A stretch of DNA of 64,000 nucleotides from an uncultured Pseudoxanthomonas sp. (GTDB lineage Bacteria; Pseudomonadota; Gammaproteobacteria; Xanthomonadales; Xanthomonadaceae), in assembly GCA_946479745.1 (NCBI GenBank), contig CAMLGZ010000006.1, forward strand, positions 1 through 64,000, read 5' to 3'. A program made the position numbers and the translations under genes. This document shows, one piece after another, positions 54,202 through 64,000 of the stretch. Below the pieces are notes generated by a model, which had not been told where the DNA came from, did no database searches, and saw only the letters and a program-made list of their open reading frames with translations. Numbering within the stretch: position 1 is the stretch's first letter; each line of letters opens with the position of its first letter.

Positions 54202-55419
54202 ATGACCGCAGCGCGCGCCATCGCAGTACTTGGAGCCACCGGTTCGATCGGCGCCTCGGCGCTGGACGTGATCGCGCGTCACCCCGACCGCCTACGGGCT
54301 TCGGTGCTGAGCGCCGGCACGCAGGTGGACGCACTGCTCGCGCTTTGCGTTTCCCACCGCCCCGCCCACGCGGTGATCGCCGACCCATCGCGTTTCGCCG
54401 CGCTGCGCGACGGACTGCGCGAGGCCGGGCTGGATACTCGGGCGCATGCCGGGGACGAGGCGCTGGATGCCCTGGTTTCGGGCGATGCGTGCGACACGGT
54501 CATCGCCGCGATCGTGGGCGCCGCTGGCCTGCGCTCCACCCTGGCCGCGGCCCGCGCCGGCAAGCGCCTGCTGCTGGCCAACAAGGAGTCGCTGGTGTTG
54601 GCCGGGGGGCTGCTGATGGCCGCGGCGAACGGCGCAAATGCCGAAATCATCCCGATCGACAGCGAGCACAATGCCGTCTTCCAGTGTCTGCGTTCACGCC
54701 AGACTCAGGGCGATGTGCGACGCATCGTGCTCACCGCTTCGGGCGGGCCGTTCCGGGGCCGCAGCCGGGATTCGCTGGCCTCGGTCACGCGCGAGCAAGC
54801 CATTGCCCACCCCAAATGGTCGATGGGCCCCAAGATTTCGGTCGATTCCGCCACCTTGATGAACAAAGGCCTGGAACTGATCGAAGCCCATCATCTGTTC
54901 GACATGCCCGGCGAAAAGCTGGGCGTGCTGGTGCATCCGCAGAGTCTGGTGCATTCGCTGGTGGAATTCGTGGACGGTTCGACGCTGGCCCAACTGGGAC
55001 TGCCGGACATGCGCACCGCGCTGGCGGTCGGCCTGGGCTGGCCGCAGCGGATCGAATCGGGCGTGGCCGGATTGGACCTGCTGACCCAGGGCCGGCTGGA
55101 TTTCGAAGCGCCCGACACCGACGCCTTTCCCTGCCTGCGCCTGGCCTGGCAGGCGCTGGAAGCCGGCGGCACCGCTCCTGCGGTGCTGAATGCCGCCAAC
55201 GAGGTCGCTGTTTCAGCCTTTCTTCAGGGCCGAATCGGTTTCCTAGCCATTCCCGCGCTGGTCGAGGAGACTCTCGCCCGGTTGCCCGCCGCCCCGGCCG
55301 AATCGCTGGAAGCGCTGCTGGCGATCGACGCGCAGGCGCGCCTTTTCACCGAACATGCCGTCTCACAGCATCCCATCTCACCACCAGCGCAATCACAAGG
55401 CCACAAGCTCCCCGCATGA
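54202..55419 (+). CDS. dxr: 1-deoxy-D-xylulose 5-phosphate reductoisomerase
   Basis: A 405-residue second enzyme of the non-mevalonate isoprenoid route. NADPH motif [16 protein letters not shown], then [27 protein letters not shown] (metal and substrate site), TASGGPFRG, and [14 protein letters not shown]. The start lies one base after the cdsA stop; the end overlaps rseP (ATGA). Confidence 0.97.
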   Translation: MTAARAIAVLGATGSIGASALDVIARHPDRLRASVLSAGTQVDALLALCVSHRPAHAVIADPSRFAALRDGLREAGLDTRAHAGDEALDALVSGDACDTVIAAIVGAAGLRSTLAAARAGKRLLLANKESLVLAGGLLMAAANGANAEIIPIDSEHNAVFQCLRSRQTQGDVRRIVLTASGGPFRGRSRDSLASVTREQAIAHPKWSMGPKISVDSATLMNKGLELIEAHHLFDMPGEKLGVLVHPQSLVHSLVEFVDGSTLAQLGLPDMRTALAVGLGWPQRIESGVAGLDLLTQGRLDFEAPDTDAFPCLRLAWQALEAGGTAPAVLNAANEVAVSAFLQGRIGFLAIPALVEETLARLPAAPAESLEALLAIDAQARLFTEHAVSQHPISPPAQSQGHKLPA

Positions 55420-56777
55420 GTGACATCGTTGGCTCAATCTGGTGGATGGTCGTGGCCCTGGGCGTGCTGGTGACGTTCCATGAATTCGGCCATTACTGGG
55501 TGGCCAAGCGCTGCGGCGTGAAGGTGCTGCGCTTCTCGGTGGGCTTCGGCAAGCCGCTGTGGTCGCGCCGCGACCGCCATGGGACCGAATTCGCGATCGC
55601 CGCCATCCCGCTGGGCGGCTACGTGAAGATGCTGGACGAGGCTGAGGGCGACGTGCCCGCCTCCGAACTCTCGCAGGCCTTCAATCGCAAGCCGGTCCTG
55701 CAGCGCATCGCCATCGTGGCGGCGGGCCCCATCGCCAATCTGGTGCTGTGCGTGGCGCTGCTGTGGGCGATGTTCGTGATCGGACGGCAGGATTACAGCG
55801 CCACGGTAGGTCAGGCGCGAGGTCTGGCCGCCAAGGCCGGCTTCGTGGCTGGCGACAGGATCCAGGCGGTCGACGGCCAGACTATCAACACCTGGGGCGA
55901 CGCCCTGCAGGCCATGACCACGGCGGCGATGGACCGCCACGACCCGCAGATCGTGGTTTCCGATCGGATGGGCGTGGAGCACACCCGCAGCCTTTCCCTT
56001 TCGGATCTGCCGCCGGACTTCGATCAAGAGAACGTGGCTGGGCTTGCCGGTTTCGCCTGGCAACATCAGCTGGCCCCGGCCCTCGTCGAAACGACCAAGG
56101 CGGGTTCGCCCGCTTCCAAGGTACTGGTCGCGGGCGACCGGATCACCGCTGTCGATGGCGATCCGGTGCGCAGCTTCGGCGACATTTCGCCGCTGGTGCA
56201 GAAACTGGGGGCCAAGGGCGGCGGCGCCATGATCGAAGTCGAGCGGAACGGCGAGCGCCTGGCGCTCGACATCAGCCCGGTCTGGTCGCGCGACCCGGAC
56301 TCGGGCAAGGAATATTGGACCTTGGGCATTGCTCCGCCAGCCCAGCTCCAGCCGGCAGCCTACGACGCCAAACAACAATTCGGCCCGCTGGCCGCGATCC
56401 CCGCAGCGTTCAGGGAAACCGGCAAGCTGGCTTCCGGTTCGCTGGGCATGATTCGCCGCATGCTGACCGGACAGGCGTCCATCAAGAACATCTCCGGCCC
56501 CATCACCATCGCCCAAGTGGCCAATGCGACCGCCAAACGCGGCTTCGATTGGTTCCTGTATTTCCTGGCTTTACTGTCGCTCAGCCTGGCCATCATCAAC
56601 CTGATGCCGATCCCGGTCTTGGACGGCGGACACCTGCTGTATTACCTTATAGAGTTGGTCAAAGGCAGTCCGCTTAGCGAGCGCGCCATGGCCACCGGGC
56701 AATATGTGGGTCTGGCCATGCTGGCCAGCCTGATGGGTCTGGCGTTCTACAACGATATTTTCCGCCTGGTGACCTGA
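55416..56777 (+). CDS. rseP: Site-2 protease RseP
   Basis: A 453-residue intramembrane zinc protease that cleaves anti-sigma factors such as RseA and clears signal peptides. HEFGH (His22, Glu23, His26) in the first membrane helix and the LDG motif in [12 protein letters not shown] near residue 400 form the active site; two PDZ domains lie between them ([13 protein letters not shown] and [11 protein letters not shown]). ATG overlaps the dxr stop; end overlaps a bamA-proximal ATG. Confidence 0.96.
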   Translation: MSDIVGSIWWMVVALGVLVTFHEFGHYWVAKRCGVKVLRFSVGFGKPLWSRRDRHGTEFAIAAIPLGGYVKMLDEAEGDVPASELSQAFNRKPVLQRIAIVAAGPIANLVLCVALLWAMFVIGRQDYSATVGQARGLAAKAGFVAGDRIQAVDGQTINTWGDALQAMTTAAMDRHDPQIVVSDRMGVEHTRSLSLSDLPPDFDQENVAGLAGFAWQHQLAPALVETTKAGSPASKVLVAGDRITAVDGDPVRSFGDISPLVQKLGAKGGGAMIEVERNGERLALDISPVWSRDPDSGKEYWTLGIAPPAQLQPAAYDAKQQFGPLAAIPAAFRETGKLASGSLGMIRRMLTGQASIKNISGPITIAQVANATAKRGFDWFLYFLALLSLSLAIINLMPIPVLDGGHLLYYLIELVKGSPLSERAMATGQYVGLAMLASLMGLAFYNDIFRLVT

Positions 56778-56893
56778 TGCATCCGCTTTTCCGGTTTTCC
56801 CCGGCTCACTTTCACCTGATTTCCCCGCCGGCCCCATTTCGGCAAACCCCTGCGCCCTTGCAGGCAACAGCAGCACCCACCCAATCGGATGTG

Positions 56894-59341
56894 ATGATGA
56901 CGCGACTCCCCACCCGCCGCCTGCTCGCCCTCGCCCTGGCCTCGGCCATCGCATTGCCGGCCTGGGCGCAGACGACGGAATTCGGCCTGCCGGCAACCGC
57001 CAGTGCGGACGGCTTCACCGCCAGCGACATCCGCATCGACGGCCTGCAGCGCATTTCGGCCGGTACGGTGCTGACCTATCTGCCTATCGAACGCGGCGAC
57101 ACGGTCGACTCCGCCAAGATCGGCGAAGCGATCCGCGCGCTGTACAGGACCGGCTTCTTCGAAGACGTCAAACTCGATCGCCAGGGCGACATTCTGGTGA
57201 TCACCGTGGCCGAGCGCCCGGCGATCAACAAACTGACCCTGAGCGGCAACAAGGACATCAAGACCGAAGACCTGACCAAGGGCCTGCAGGACATCGGCCT
57301 GGCCGAAGGCGAAACCTTCGACCGCCTGGCCCTGGACCGCGTCACCCAGGAGTTGACCAAGCAATACAACAACCGCGGCAAGTACAACGTCGAAATCAAT
57401 CCGACCGTGGCCAAGCTGGACCGCAATCGCGTCGATGTCACCATCAACGTCAAGGAAGGCAAGGCCGCCAAGATCCGCCACGTCAACCTGGTGGGCACCG
57501 AGAAGTTCGAGAACAAGGACATCCTGGACAGCTGGGAATCGAAGGAAAGCAACTGGCTGTCCTGGTACCGCCGCGACGACCAGTACTCGCGGGAAAAGCT
57601 CTCGGGCGACATCGAGAAGCTGAACTCCTACTACCTCGACCGCGGTTACGTGGATTTCGCGCTGGACTCCACCCAGGTGGCGATCAGTCCCGACAAGCAG
57701 AACATGTACATCACCGCCGGCGTCACCGAAGGCGAGCAGTACAAAGTGTCCGACGTGAAAGTCACCGGCGACACCATTCTTCCGGTCGAAGACATCGAGC
57801 GGCTGGTACTGTTGAAGAAGGATCAGGTGTTCTCGCGCGCCATCATCGAATACACCTCCGACGCCATCACCTCCACGCTGGGCAACATCGGCTACGCCTT
57901 CTCGCAGGTCAATCCGATCCCCACCGTGGATCGCGAAAACCGCACCGTCGCCATCAACCTGCAGGTCGTTCCCGGCCCGCGCGTGAACGTGCGCCGCATC
58001 GTGTTCAAGGGCAATACCCGTTCGGCCGACGAAGTGCTGCGCCGCGAGATGCGCCAGTTCGAAGGCAGCTGGTATTCGCAGGCCGCCATCGACCGCTCCA
58101 AGATCCGCCTGCAGCGTCTGGGCTACTTCGAGACCGTCGATGTGGAAACGCCGCCGGTACCCGGCAGCAACGATCAGGTGGACGTGGTCTTCAACGTCAA
58201 GGAAACCACTTCGGGCAGCTTCGTGTTCGGCTTGGGTTACTCGCAGTTGTCCGGCCTCACCACCTCGATCCAGCTGTCGCAGAACAACTTCCTGGGCGGC
58301 GGCAACCGGGTCTCGGTGGAAGCCCAGCGCAGCGACTACCTGCAGCGTTATTCGTTCTCGTTCGTCAACCCGTTCTTCACCGACGAAGGCATGTCGCTGG
58401 GCTACAACCTGTGGTGGCGCGAGTTCGACTACTCCAGCTTCAACACCGCGCAGTACTCGACCACCAGCGCCGCTGCGCAGGGCGTGCTGGGCCTGCCGAT
58501 CACCGAAAACGACACCGTCTCGCTGCTGTTCGGCATCGACACCAACGAAATCCTGACCTTCCGCGGGTCCACGCCCGCATCGATCATCGACTACATCGAT
58601 GCCGTCGGAACGCGCACCTTCCATGCCTGGCGCACCGAGCTGGGCTGGGCGCGCGATACGCGCAACGACTACTTCATGCCGACCCGCGGCACCTACCAGC
58701 GCATCTCCACCGAAATCACCCTGCCCGGTTCCACGGTCGAGTACTTCAAGCTCAACTACGAGTTCTCCAAGTACTGGCCGCTCAGCCAGTCGCTGGTGCT
58801 GAACACGCGCGCCGAGCTGGGTTACGGCGACAGCTACGGCAGCGATACCACGCGGCGCTTCTGCTCGGTCCTTCCCAGCGATCCGCAGACCAAGGCGGCG
58901 GCTGCCGAGTGCGCGCCCGGTAGCATCGAGACCGGCTCGGTTACCGCCACCGGCCTGCCTTTCTTCGAGAATTTCTACGCCGGCGGCGTGCGCTCGGTGC
59001 GCGGTTTCCGCGACAACACGCTGGGCCCGCGTTCGGAAACCATCAGCGGCATTCGCGGACAGCCGTTGGGCGGCTCGCTGAAGACCACCGGGTCGCTGGA
59101 AATGTATTTCCCCAAACTGTTCGACTCCAAGGCCGCCCGTGTTTCGGCGTTCGTGGATTTCGGCAATGTCTATGCCGACACCGACAGTTTCGACGCAGGC
59201 GAGCTGCGCGCCTCCACCGGCATCTCGCTGCTGTGGCGTGCGCCGGTCGGGCCGATCTCGATCAGCTACGCGTTCCCGCTGCGCAAGGAAGACGACGACG
59301 AGGTCGAGCGCCTGCAGTTCACCTTCGGCGGCGCGTTCTAA
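56894..59341 (+). CDS. bamA: Outer-membrane protein assembly factor BamA
   Basis: An 815-residue Omp85 protein that folds barrels into the outer membrane. Signal peptide MMTRLPTRRLLALALA ending AWAQ, five POTRA domains (from about residue 30; for example FTASDIRIDGLQRISAGTVL), then the 16-strand barrel with the VRGF loop (SVRGFRDNTLGPRS) and a C-terminal LQFTFGGAF. I start at 56894 (ATGATG) because it gives a proper signal peptide; an ATG at 56777 overlaps the rseP stop and would add 39 residues before it, so that start is rejected. Followed by a terminator. Confidence 0.95.
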   Translation: MMTRLPTRRLLALALASAIALPAWAQTTEFGLPATASADGFTASDIRIDGLQRISAGTVLTYLPIERGDTVDSAKIGEAIRALYRTGFFEDVKLDRQGDILVITVAERPAINKLTLSGNKDIKTEDLTKGLQDIGLAEGETFDRLALDRVTQELTKQYNNRGKYNVEINPTVAKLDRNRVDVTINVKEGKAAKIRHVNLVGTEKFENKDILDSWESKESNWLSWYRRDDQYSREKLSGDIEKLNSYYLDRGYVDFALDSTQVAISPDKQNMYITAGVTEGEQYKVSDVKVTGDTILPVEDIERLVLLKKDQVFSRAIIEYTSDAITSTLGNIGYAFSQVNPIPTVDRENRTVAINLQVVPGPRVNVRRIVFKGNTRSADEVLRREMRQFEGSWYSQAAIDRSKIRLQRLGYFETVDVETPPVPGSNDQVDVVFNVKETTSGSFVFGLGYSQLSGLTTSIQLSQNNFLGGGNRVSVEAQRSDYLQRYSFSFVNPFFTDEGMSLGYNLWWREFDYSSFNTAQYSTTSAAAQGVLGLPITENDTVSLLFGIDTNEILTFRGSTPASIIDYIDAVGTRTFHAWRTELGWARDTRNDYFMPTRGTYQRISTEITLPGSTVEYFKLNYEFSKYWPLSQSLVLNTRAELGYGDSYGSDTTRRFCSVLPSDPQTKAAAAECAPGSIETGSVTATGLPFFENFYAGGVRSVRGFRDNTLGPRSETISGIRGQPLGGSLKTTGSLEMYFPKLFDSKAARVSAFVDFGNVYADTDSFDAGELRASTGISLLWRAPVGPISISYAFPLRKEDDDEVERLQFTFGGAF

Positions 59342-59369
59342 AGGCCGCCGCGCAGGCGTTGCACCCCTC

Positions 59370-59395
59370 AAGGCCCGGGCAACCCCGGGCCTTTC
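59370..59395 (+). terminator. Terminator after bamA
   Basis: AAGGCCCGGG-CAAC-CCCGGGCCTTTCTT: a 9-10 base stem and a short T-rich end, about 30 bases beyond the bamA stop. It divides the frr-bamA set from lpxD-rnhB. Confidence 0.82.
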
Positions 59396-59432
59396 TTCTA
59401 CGCGGCCGGCCCAAGACGTTAAACTGCTCACA

Positions 59433-60455
59433 GTGGACACCTTCAGCATCACCGCCGACGAGATCGCCGAACGCTATGCCCTGGCGTTGCGCGGCAACGG
59501 CAGCCTGCGTATACGCGGCGTGGGTACTCTTTCCAGCGCGAGCGAGGGTCAGCTGGCTTTCCTGGCCAACCCGCGTTACCGCAACCAGTTGCAGGGCAGC
59601 AGCGCCTCGGTCGTGGTGCTGCGCGAAGAAGACGCCGCCGGAGCCCCCGGCACCGTGCTGATCGCCCGCGATCCATACACCACTTTCGCCAAAATCGCCG
59701 CCCTGTTCGACCGGCAGCCGGTTCGCGATCCCGGCGTCCACCCCTCAGCGGTGATCGACCCTGCCGCGCGTATCGCGGACGGCGTGCATATCGGCCCTTT
59801 TGTGGTGATCGGCGCCAATAGCGTCGTCGGCGAAGGCTGCGTGATCGGGCCCGGTTGCGTGATCGGCGAAGATTGCGAAATCGGCGCGGGCTGCGAGCTG
59901 ATCGCGCGGGTGACTCTGGTGACCCGGGTGCGCTTGGGACGACGCGTACGCATCCATCCTGGCGCGGTATTGGGCGCGGACGGTTTCGGCCTGGCCATGG
60001 ACGCCGGGCGCTGGATCAAAGTGCCGCAACTGGGCGGCGTGACGGTCGGGGACGATTGCGAGATCGGTGCCAACACCTGCATCGATCGCGGCGCGCTGGG
60101 CGACACCGTGCTGGAAGAGGACGTGCGCCTGGACAACCAGATCCAGATCGGACACAACGTGCACATCGGCGCGCATACGGCGATGGCCGGCTGCAGCGCG
60201 GCGGCCGGCAGCGCCAGGATCGGCCGCTACTGCCTGATCGGCGGCGCCGCGGGCGTGCTGGGCCATCTGGAAATATGCGACAAGGTGACGATCACCGCGA
60301 TGTCGCTGGTCACCCATTCGATCCGCGAACCCGGCGAGTATTCTTCGGGCACGCCGCTGACCGACAACCGCAGCTGGCGCAAGAACGCGGCCCGCTTCAA
60401 ACAGCTAGATTCATTGGCGCGACGCATCCCCGGCGTGCGCAAGGAGGAAGAGTGA
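59433..60455 (+). CDS. lpxD: UDP-3-O-(3-hydroxyacyl)glucosamine N-acyltransferase
   Basis: A 340-residue enzyme of lipid A synthesis (third step). N-terminal uridine-binding domain (LAFLANPRYRNQL), then left-handed beta-helix hexapeptides, including GADGFGLAMDAGRWIKVPQLGGV and QIQIGHNVHIGAHTAMAG with the catalytic His. The length matches E. coli LpxD (341) with GTG at 59433 as start. Stop overlaps the fabZ GTG (GTGA). Confidence 0.95.
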   Translation: MDTFSITADEIAERYALALRGNGSLRIRGVGTLSSASEGQLAFLANPRYRNQLQGSSASVVVLREEDAAGAPGTVLIARDPYTTFAKIAALFDRQPVRDPGVHPSAVIDPAARIADGVHIGPFVVIGANSVVGEGCVIGPGCVIGEDCEIGAGCELIARVTLVTRVRLGRRVRIHPGAVLGADGFGLAMDAGRWIKVPQLGGVTVGDDCEIGANTCIDRGALGDTVLEEDVRLDNQIQIGHNVHIGAHTAMAGCSAAAGSARIGRYCLIGGAAGVLGHLEICDKVTITAMSLVTHSIREPGEYSSGTPLTDNRSWRKNAARFKQLDSLARRIPGVRKEEE

Positions 60456-60910
60456 ACGAACCCGTGAAACTGCCCATCGACGTGACCCGCATCCAGCAAT
60501 TGCTGCCGCACCGCTACCCGTTCCTGCTGGTGGACCGCGTGGTCGAGTTCGAAGCCCACAAGAGCATCGTCGCGTTGAAGAACGTCAGCATCAACGAGCC
60601 GTTCTTCCAGGGCCATTTCAGCGGGCATCCGGTGATGCCGGGAGTACTGGTGATCGAAGCGTTGGCGCAGGCGGGCGGCGTATTGACCCAGCTTTCACGC
60701 GGCACGGTCGCGGACAACAAGCTGTTCTACCTGGTCAAGATAGACAACGCGCGTTTCTCGCGCATGGTGGTGCCGGGCGATGTGCTGGAACTGCACGTGC
60801 AGATCAAGCGGATCATCCGCACCATGACCTTCTACACCTGCGTGGCGCGCGTCGGCGGCGAGGAAGTGGCCTGCGCTGATGTGCTGTGCGCTGAAACCGA
60901 GAAGGAGTAA
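60452..60910 (+). CDS. fabZ: 3-hydroxyacyl-ACP dehydratase FabZ
   Basis: A 152-residue hotdog dehydratase of fatty-acid elongation, balancing lipid A and phospholipid supply. [14 protein letters not shown], then active-site [23 protein letters not shown] (His and Glu). Starts with GTG after a strong AAGGAGGAA. Confidence 0.97.
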   Translation: MNEPVKLPIDVTRIQQLLPHRYPFLLVDRVVEFEAHKSIVALKNVSINEPFFQGHFSGHPVMPGVLVIEALAQAGGVLTQLSRGTVADNKLFYLVKIDNARFSRMVVPGDVLELHVQIKRIIRTMTFYTCVARVGGEEVACADVLCAETEKE

Positions 60911-60913
60911 GGC

Positions 60914-61702
60914 ATGAGCGCGGTGCCCGCGATCCATCCCAGCGCATCGATCGATCCGGCCGCAAGGCTCGGCTCGGACGTACGCGTCGGTGCGTTCACC
61001 AGCATCGGCGCCGATGTGGAAATAGGCGACGGCAGCGTCGTCGGACCGCACTGCAGCATCACCGGTGCCACCCGCATCGGACGCGGCAATCACATCGTGG
61101 GGCATGCGGCGATAGGCGGCGACCCGCAAGACAAGAAATTCAAGGGCGAGCGCACCGAGCTGGTCATCGGCGACCGCAACACCATCCGCGAGTTCGTCAC
61201 CCTCAACCGCGGTACCGGCGACGGCGGCGGGGTTACCCGTATCGGCGACGACAACTGGCTGCTGGCCTATACGCATGTCGCGCACGACTGCAGCATCGGC
61301 AACTTCTGCGTGTTCTCCAACAACTCCACCTTGGCCGGCCACGTGCAGATCGGCGACTGGGTGATCATGAGCGGCTTCGCTGGCGTGCATCAGTTCTGCC
61401 GCATCGGCGCGCATGCATTCCTCGGCATGGGCGTTCTGGTCAGCGGCGATGTGCCGCCCTACACCATGGTCGCGACCGAAGCCCAGGGCCGCCCGCGCGG
61501 CATCAACAGCGAAGGCCTCAAACGCCGGGGCTTCGACGCCGATCGCATCAGCGCGATAAAGCGCGCTTACCGCACCCTGTACGTCGCCGGCTTGCCGCTG
61601 GCCGAGGCCAAGCAGCAACTGGCCGAACAGGCACGCGACAGCGCCGATGTGCGCGCGCTGCTGGATTTCATCGAAAGCGGCGAACGGCCCCTGTTGCGAT
61701 GA
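60914..61702 (+). CDS. lpxA: UDP-N-acetylglucosamine acyltransferase
   Basis: A 262-residue first enzyme of lipid A synthesis. Hexapeptide beta-helix from the N-terminus ([20 protein letters not shown]); catalytic His is in the [15 protein letters not shown] region; C-terminal helical part [14 protein letters not shown]. Same length as E. coli LpxA. Ends in ATGA overlap with lpxB. Acyl-chain length preference is not readable here. Confidence 0.97.
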   Translation: MSAVPAIHPSASIDPAARLGSDVRVGAFTSIGADVEIGDGSVVGPHCSITGATRIGRGNHIVGHAAIGGDPQDKKFKGERTELVIGDRNTIREFVTLNRGTGDGGGVTRIGDDNWLLAYTHVAHDCSIGNFCVFSNNSTLAGHVQIGDWVIMSGFAGVHQFCRIGAHAFLGMGVLVSGDVPPYTMVATEAQGRPRGINSEGLKRRGFDADRISAIKRAYRTLYVAGLPLAEAKQQLAEQARDSADVRALLDFIESGERPLLR

Positions 61703-62955
61703 GCGGCTGGCGGCACGGCGCGGCGAACGGCAACGACGCTACGGCGCCGACCCTGTCCGACCTTGCCGCCGATCCTGGAATGTTGCAGACCCGCCAGCGC
61801 GCGCAGCGCATCGCGCTGGTCGCCGGCGAGGCGTCGGGCGACGCACTGGGCGCAGGATTGATCGGCGAACTTCGCCGGCGTTTTCCCGGCGCCGAATTCG
61901 CCGGCATCGGCGGCAAGGCGATGCGCGAGGCCGGTTGCGATACCTGGCACGACGCCGGCGAACTGGCGGTAATGGGCCTGTTCGAAGTCCTCAGCCACCT
62001 GCCGCGCCTGTTGAAGTTGCGGCGCCAGTTCCGCGATCGCGCGCTCGCCTGGAAGCCCGATGTGTTCATCGGCATCGACGCGCCGGATTTCAATCTGGGG
62101 GTGGAGCGTTGGCTGAAGCAGCGCGGAGTGCGCACCGTGCATTACGTCAGTCCGTCGATATGGGCCTGGCGCGAAAAGCGAGCGCAGAAGATCGGCGCCA
62201 GCGCGGACCTGGTGCTGTGCCTGTTTCCGATGGAGCCGCCGATCTATGCGCGCCATGGCATCGATGCGCGTTTCGTCGGCCACCCGATGGCCGACGAAAT
62301 GCCGGTCGAGCCCGACCAGGGCGCCGCGCGCGAATCGCTCGGTTTGCACGCCTACACGCCGGTCCTGGCGGTGTTGCCTGGCAGTCGGCTGGGAGAGATC
62401 GGAAGGCTCGGCAAGATTTTCCTGGAGGCGGCGCGAATCGTTTCCCAATCCGTTCCGTATCTGCAGGTCGTGGTGCCTGCGGCCAATTCCGCCTGCGCGG
62501 ACGCACTGCGGCCGTTGATCTCCGAAGCCGGATTCGCGGCGCCGCCGGTACTTGCCGATGGCCGCGCGCGCGAGGCGATGGTGGCGGCCGACGTGGTGCT
62601 GCTGGCCTCCGGCACCGCCACGCTCGAGGCGATGCTGGCCAAGCGCGCGATGGTGGTCGGGTACAAAGTGGCGCCGCTGACCTACCGCATCGTCAAAGCG
62701 TTCGGGATGCTGAAAGTGGATCGCTACGCGCTTCCCAACGTGCTGGCCGGCAGCGACGTGGCGCCGGAACTGATGCAGGACGAGTGCACGCCGGAAAATC
62801 TGGCTGCGGCGGTGTTGAACCAGTTCCAGCACCCGGAAATCACCGGCGCGCTGCAGCCGCGTTACCGCGAGATACACGAAACGCTGCGCCGGGATGCGTC
62901 GGCGCGCGCAGCCGAGGCCATCGCCGGGTTGCTGCCGAAGGACGCCGGGCCATGA
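61699..62955 (+). CDS. lpxB: Lipid A disaccharide synthase
   Basis: A 418-residue GT19 glycosyltransferase joining UDP-diacyl-GlcN to lipid [69 protein letters not shown] and [21 protein letters not shown] are family blocks. It carries about 35 extra N-terminal residues compared with E. coli LpxB (382). Overlaps lpxA and rnhB. Confidence 0.96.
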   Translation: MSGWRHGAANGNDATAPTLSDLAADPGMLQTRQRAQRIALVAGEASGDALGAGLIGELRRRFPGAEFAGIGGKAMREAGCDTWHDAGELAVMGLFEVLSHLPRLLKLRRQFRDRALAWKPDVFIGIDAPDFNLGVERWLKQRGVRTVHYVSPSIWAWREKRAQKIGASADLVLCLFPMEPPIYARHGIDARFVGHPMADEMPVEPDQGAARESLGLHAYTPVLAVLPGSRLGEIGRLGKIFLEAARIVSQSVPYLQVVVPAANSACADALRPLISEAGFAAPPVLADGRAREAMVAADVVLLASGTATLEAMLAKRAMVVGYKVAPLTYRIVKAFGMLKVDRYALPNVLAGSDVAPELMQDECTPENLAAAVLNQFQHPEITGALQPRYREIHETLRRDASARAAEAIAGLLPKDAGP

Positions 62956-63614
62956 ACCAGCATCCGCTCGATTTTCCTGCGGCCCCCGGCATCGCCGGCC
63001 CGCTGTCCGTCCCCCTGCTCGTCGCCGGCGTGGACGAAGCCGGCCGCGGCCCGCTGGCTGGACCGGTCGCAGTGGCGGCGGTGGTGTTCGACCCCGCGCG
63101 TCCGCGCATCAACGGACTGGACGACTCCAAACAGCTGAATGCCGCGCGCCGTGAAGTGCTGTATTCGCGCATCGTCGAACGCGCGCTGGCCTGGCATGTG
63201 GTGCTGGTGGAAGTCGAAGAAATCGACCGTCTCAACATCTACCAGGCGACCATGCTGGGCATGCGCCTGGCGGTGGAAGGCGTGGCCCATGTCGCCGGAC
63301 TTGCGCGCATCGACGGCAACGCATTGCCGAAGGGTCTTCCCTGCCGCGCGGAAACCCTGATCGGGGGAGACCGCTTGGATCGCGCGATCATGGCTGCCTC
63401 CATCGTGGCCAAGGTCACCCGCGACCGACTCATGAAGCAGTTGCATGAGCAGCACCCGCAGTACGGATTCGACGTGCACAAAGGTTATTCGACGCCGTCC
63501 CATCTGGCCGCACTGGCCCAGCATGGCCCCTGCCCGCACCACCGCCGGAGTTTCGCCCCGGTCCGGCGCGCGCTGGGCGAAGAAACGCCGGCACAGGCCG
63601 AAGTTCTGACCTGA
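62952..63614 (+). CDS. rnhB: Ribonuclease HII
   Basis: A 220-residue enzyme that removes ribonucleotides from DNA and RNA-DNA hybrids. Active-site [16 protein letters not shown] (Asp, Glu), then [13 protein letters not shown] and [22 protein letters not shown] at 62952 overlaps the lpxB stop. Confidence 0.96.
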   Translation: MNQHPLDFPAAPGIAGPLSVPLLVAGVDEAGRGPLAGPVAVAAVVFDPARPRINGLDDSKQLNAARREVLYSRIVERALAWHVVLVEVEEIDRLNIYQATMLGMRLAVEGVAHVAGLARIDGNALPKGLPCRAETLIGGDRLDRAIMAASIVAKVTRDRLMKQLHEQHPQYGFDVHKGYSTPSHLAALAQHGPCPHHRRSFAPVRRALGEETPAQAEVLT

Positions 63615-63698
63615 GGCATTCCGCGGACCACGCGCGGCGGGCGTTCGGGCCTGTCAAGCCTTGTTCCACTACACCCCTCCCGCTACCCTGCTAGCGGT

Positions 63699-64000
63699 AT
63701 GTCCTCGCGCTTCATCCACCTCCACCTGCACACCGAATTCTCGCTCGCGGATTCGACCATCCGCGTGCCCGAAAAACCGGAAGAAGCGCGGCCGGACAAG
63801 GCCAAACGGCCCAACCTGCTGAGCCGCGCGGTGGAAATGAGACTGCCCGCGCTGGCGGTGACCGACCGCAACAACCTGTTTGCGCTGGTCAAGTTCTACA
63901 AGGCCGCCGAATCGGTGGGCATCAAGCCCATCGCCGGCGCCGACCTGAGCATCGTCGACGGCAAGGAAAGCCCCTGGCAGCTGACGTTGCTATGCCGCGA
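63699..64000 (+). CDS. dnaE: DNA polymerase III alpha subunit, 3'-truncated by window edge
   Basis: The first 100 codons of the replicative polymerase: MSSRFIHLHLHTEFSLADST is the start of the PHP domain with its metal-binding HLHLHTEFS. The frame is open to the edge of the window. Between rnhB and dnaE no promoter is evident. The gene order lpxB-rnhB-dnaE is typical of gammaproteobacteria. Confidence 0.95.
   Translation, partial: MSSRFIHLHLHTEFSLADSTIRVPEKPEEARPDKAKRPNLLSRAVEMRLPALAVTDRNNLFALVKFYKAAESVGIKPIAGADLSIVDGKESPWQLTLLCR

Noticed and set aside
56777..56893. ATG overlapping the rseP stop, considered as bamA start.
   Set aside because: It adds 39 residues before the signal peptide with no family support; ATG at 56894 fits BamA.
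56747..59452. Open frame of about 900 codons on the minus strand across bamA.
   Set aside because: Shadow of bamA with low-complexity His/Val/Gln composition; no start signals or domains.

Overview
The window is a 64 kb piece of a GC-rich gammaproteobacterial chromosome, most probably a member of the Xanthomonadaceae or a close relative (Lysobacter/Luteimonas/Stenotrophomonas-like). That is inference from gene content, strong GC bias at third codon positions, the cell-envelope gene order frr-uppS-cdsA-dxr-rseP-bamA-lpxD-fabZ-lpxA-lpxB-rnhB-dnaE, and many short palindromic intergenic repeats headed by GTAG like those described in Stenotrophomonas and Xanthomonas. Nearly all genes are housekeeping. 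No phage, plasmid, transposase, CRISPR array or rRNA gene was seen. One tRNA (Leu, CAG) is present.

Layout. Positions 1-10.5 kb hold the 3' part of uvrA, a hotdog thioesterase, a PCuAC copper chaperone, two crotonase genes, a sulfurtransferase, a DUF1289-Nudix fusion, two tandem FKBP prolyl isomerases made by a duplication that left a fossil gene start, nth and arsC. Positions 10.5-18.1 kb are a complete phosphate module: OprP-type porin, two different PstS proteins (one soluble, one lipoprotein), PstC, PstA, PstB and PhoU, with Pho-box-like sites before the porin and before each pstS. Positions 18.2-20.9 kb are a bufferin/HvfABC-type RiPP metallophore cluster with its own ECF sigma factor; the precursor unusually carries a pair of EF-hands between its EGKCG motifs. 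Positions 21-33 kb hold rnt, an RhtA-type exporter, a DmpA-type peptidase, rlmB, rnr, tRNA-Leu, parC, tpm and a penicillin-acylase-family enzyme.

Positions 33-41 kb are a leftward block: asnB, dapE, yffB, dapD, glnD, map. Upstream of asnB lies what looks like a complete transcription attenuator: a 31-codon leader peptide with five Asn codons, followed by mutually exclusive antiterminator and terminator pairings. Positions 41.4-46.5 kb, between map and rpsB, hold a five-gene secreted/surface cluster (two paralogous pilin-like proteins, a small exported protein, a PapD-like chaperone and a 661-residue outer-membrane barrel) behind a cluster of CRP/Clp-like palindromes. It resembles chaperone-usher pili but matches no standard layout.

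Positions 46.5-64 kb are the rightward translation and envelope block: rpsB, tsf, (AIM24-like and cupin genes), pyrH, a CDF transporter, frr, uppS, cdsA, dxr, rseP, bamA, lpxD, fabZ, lpxA, lpxB, rnhB and the start of dnaE. Most of these genes overlap their neighbour by 4 bases (ATGA or GTGA), which points to translational coupling. The strongest candidates for undescribed biology are the Asn attenuator, the EF-hand bufferin and the pilin-like cluster.
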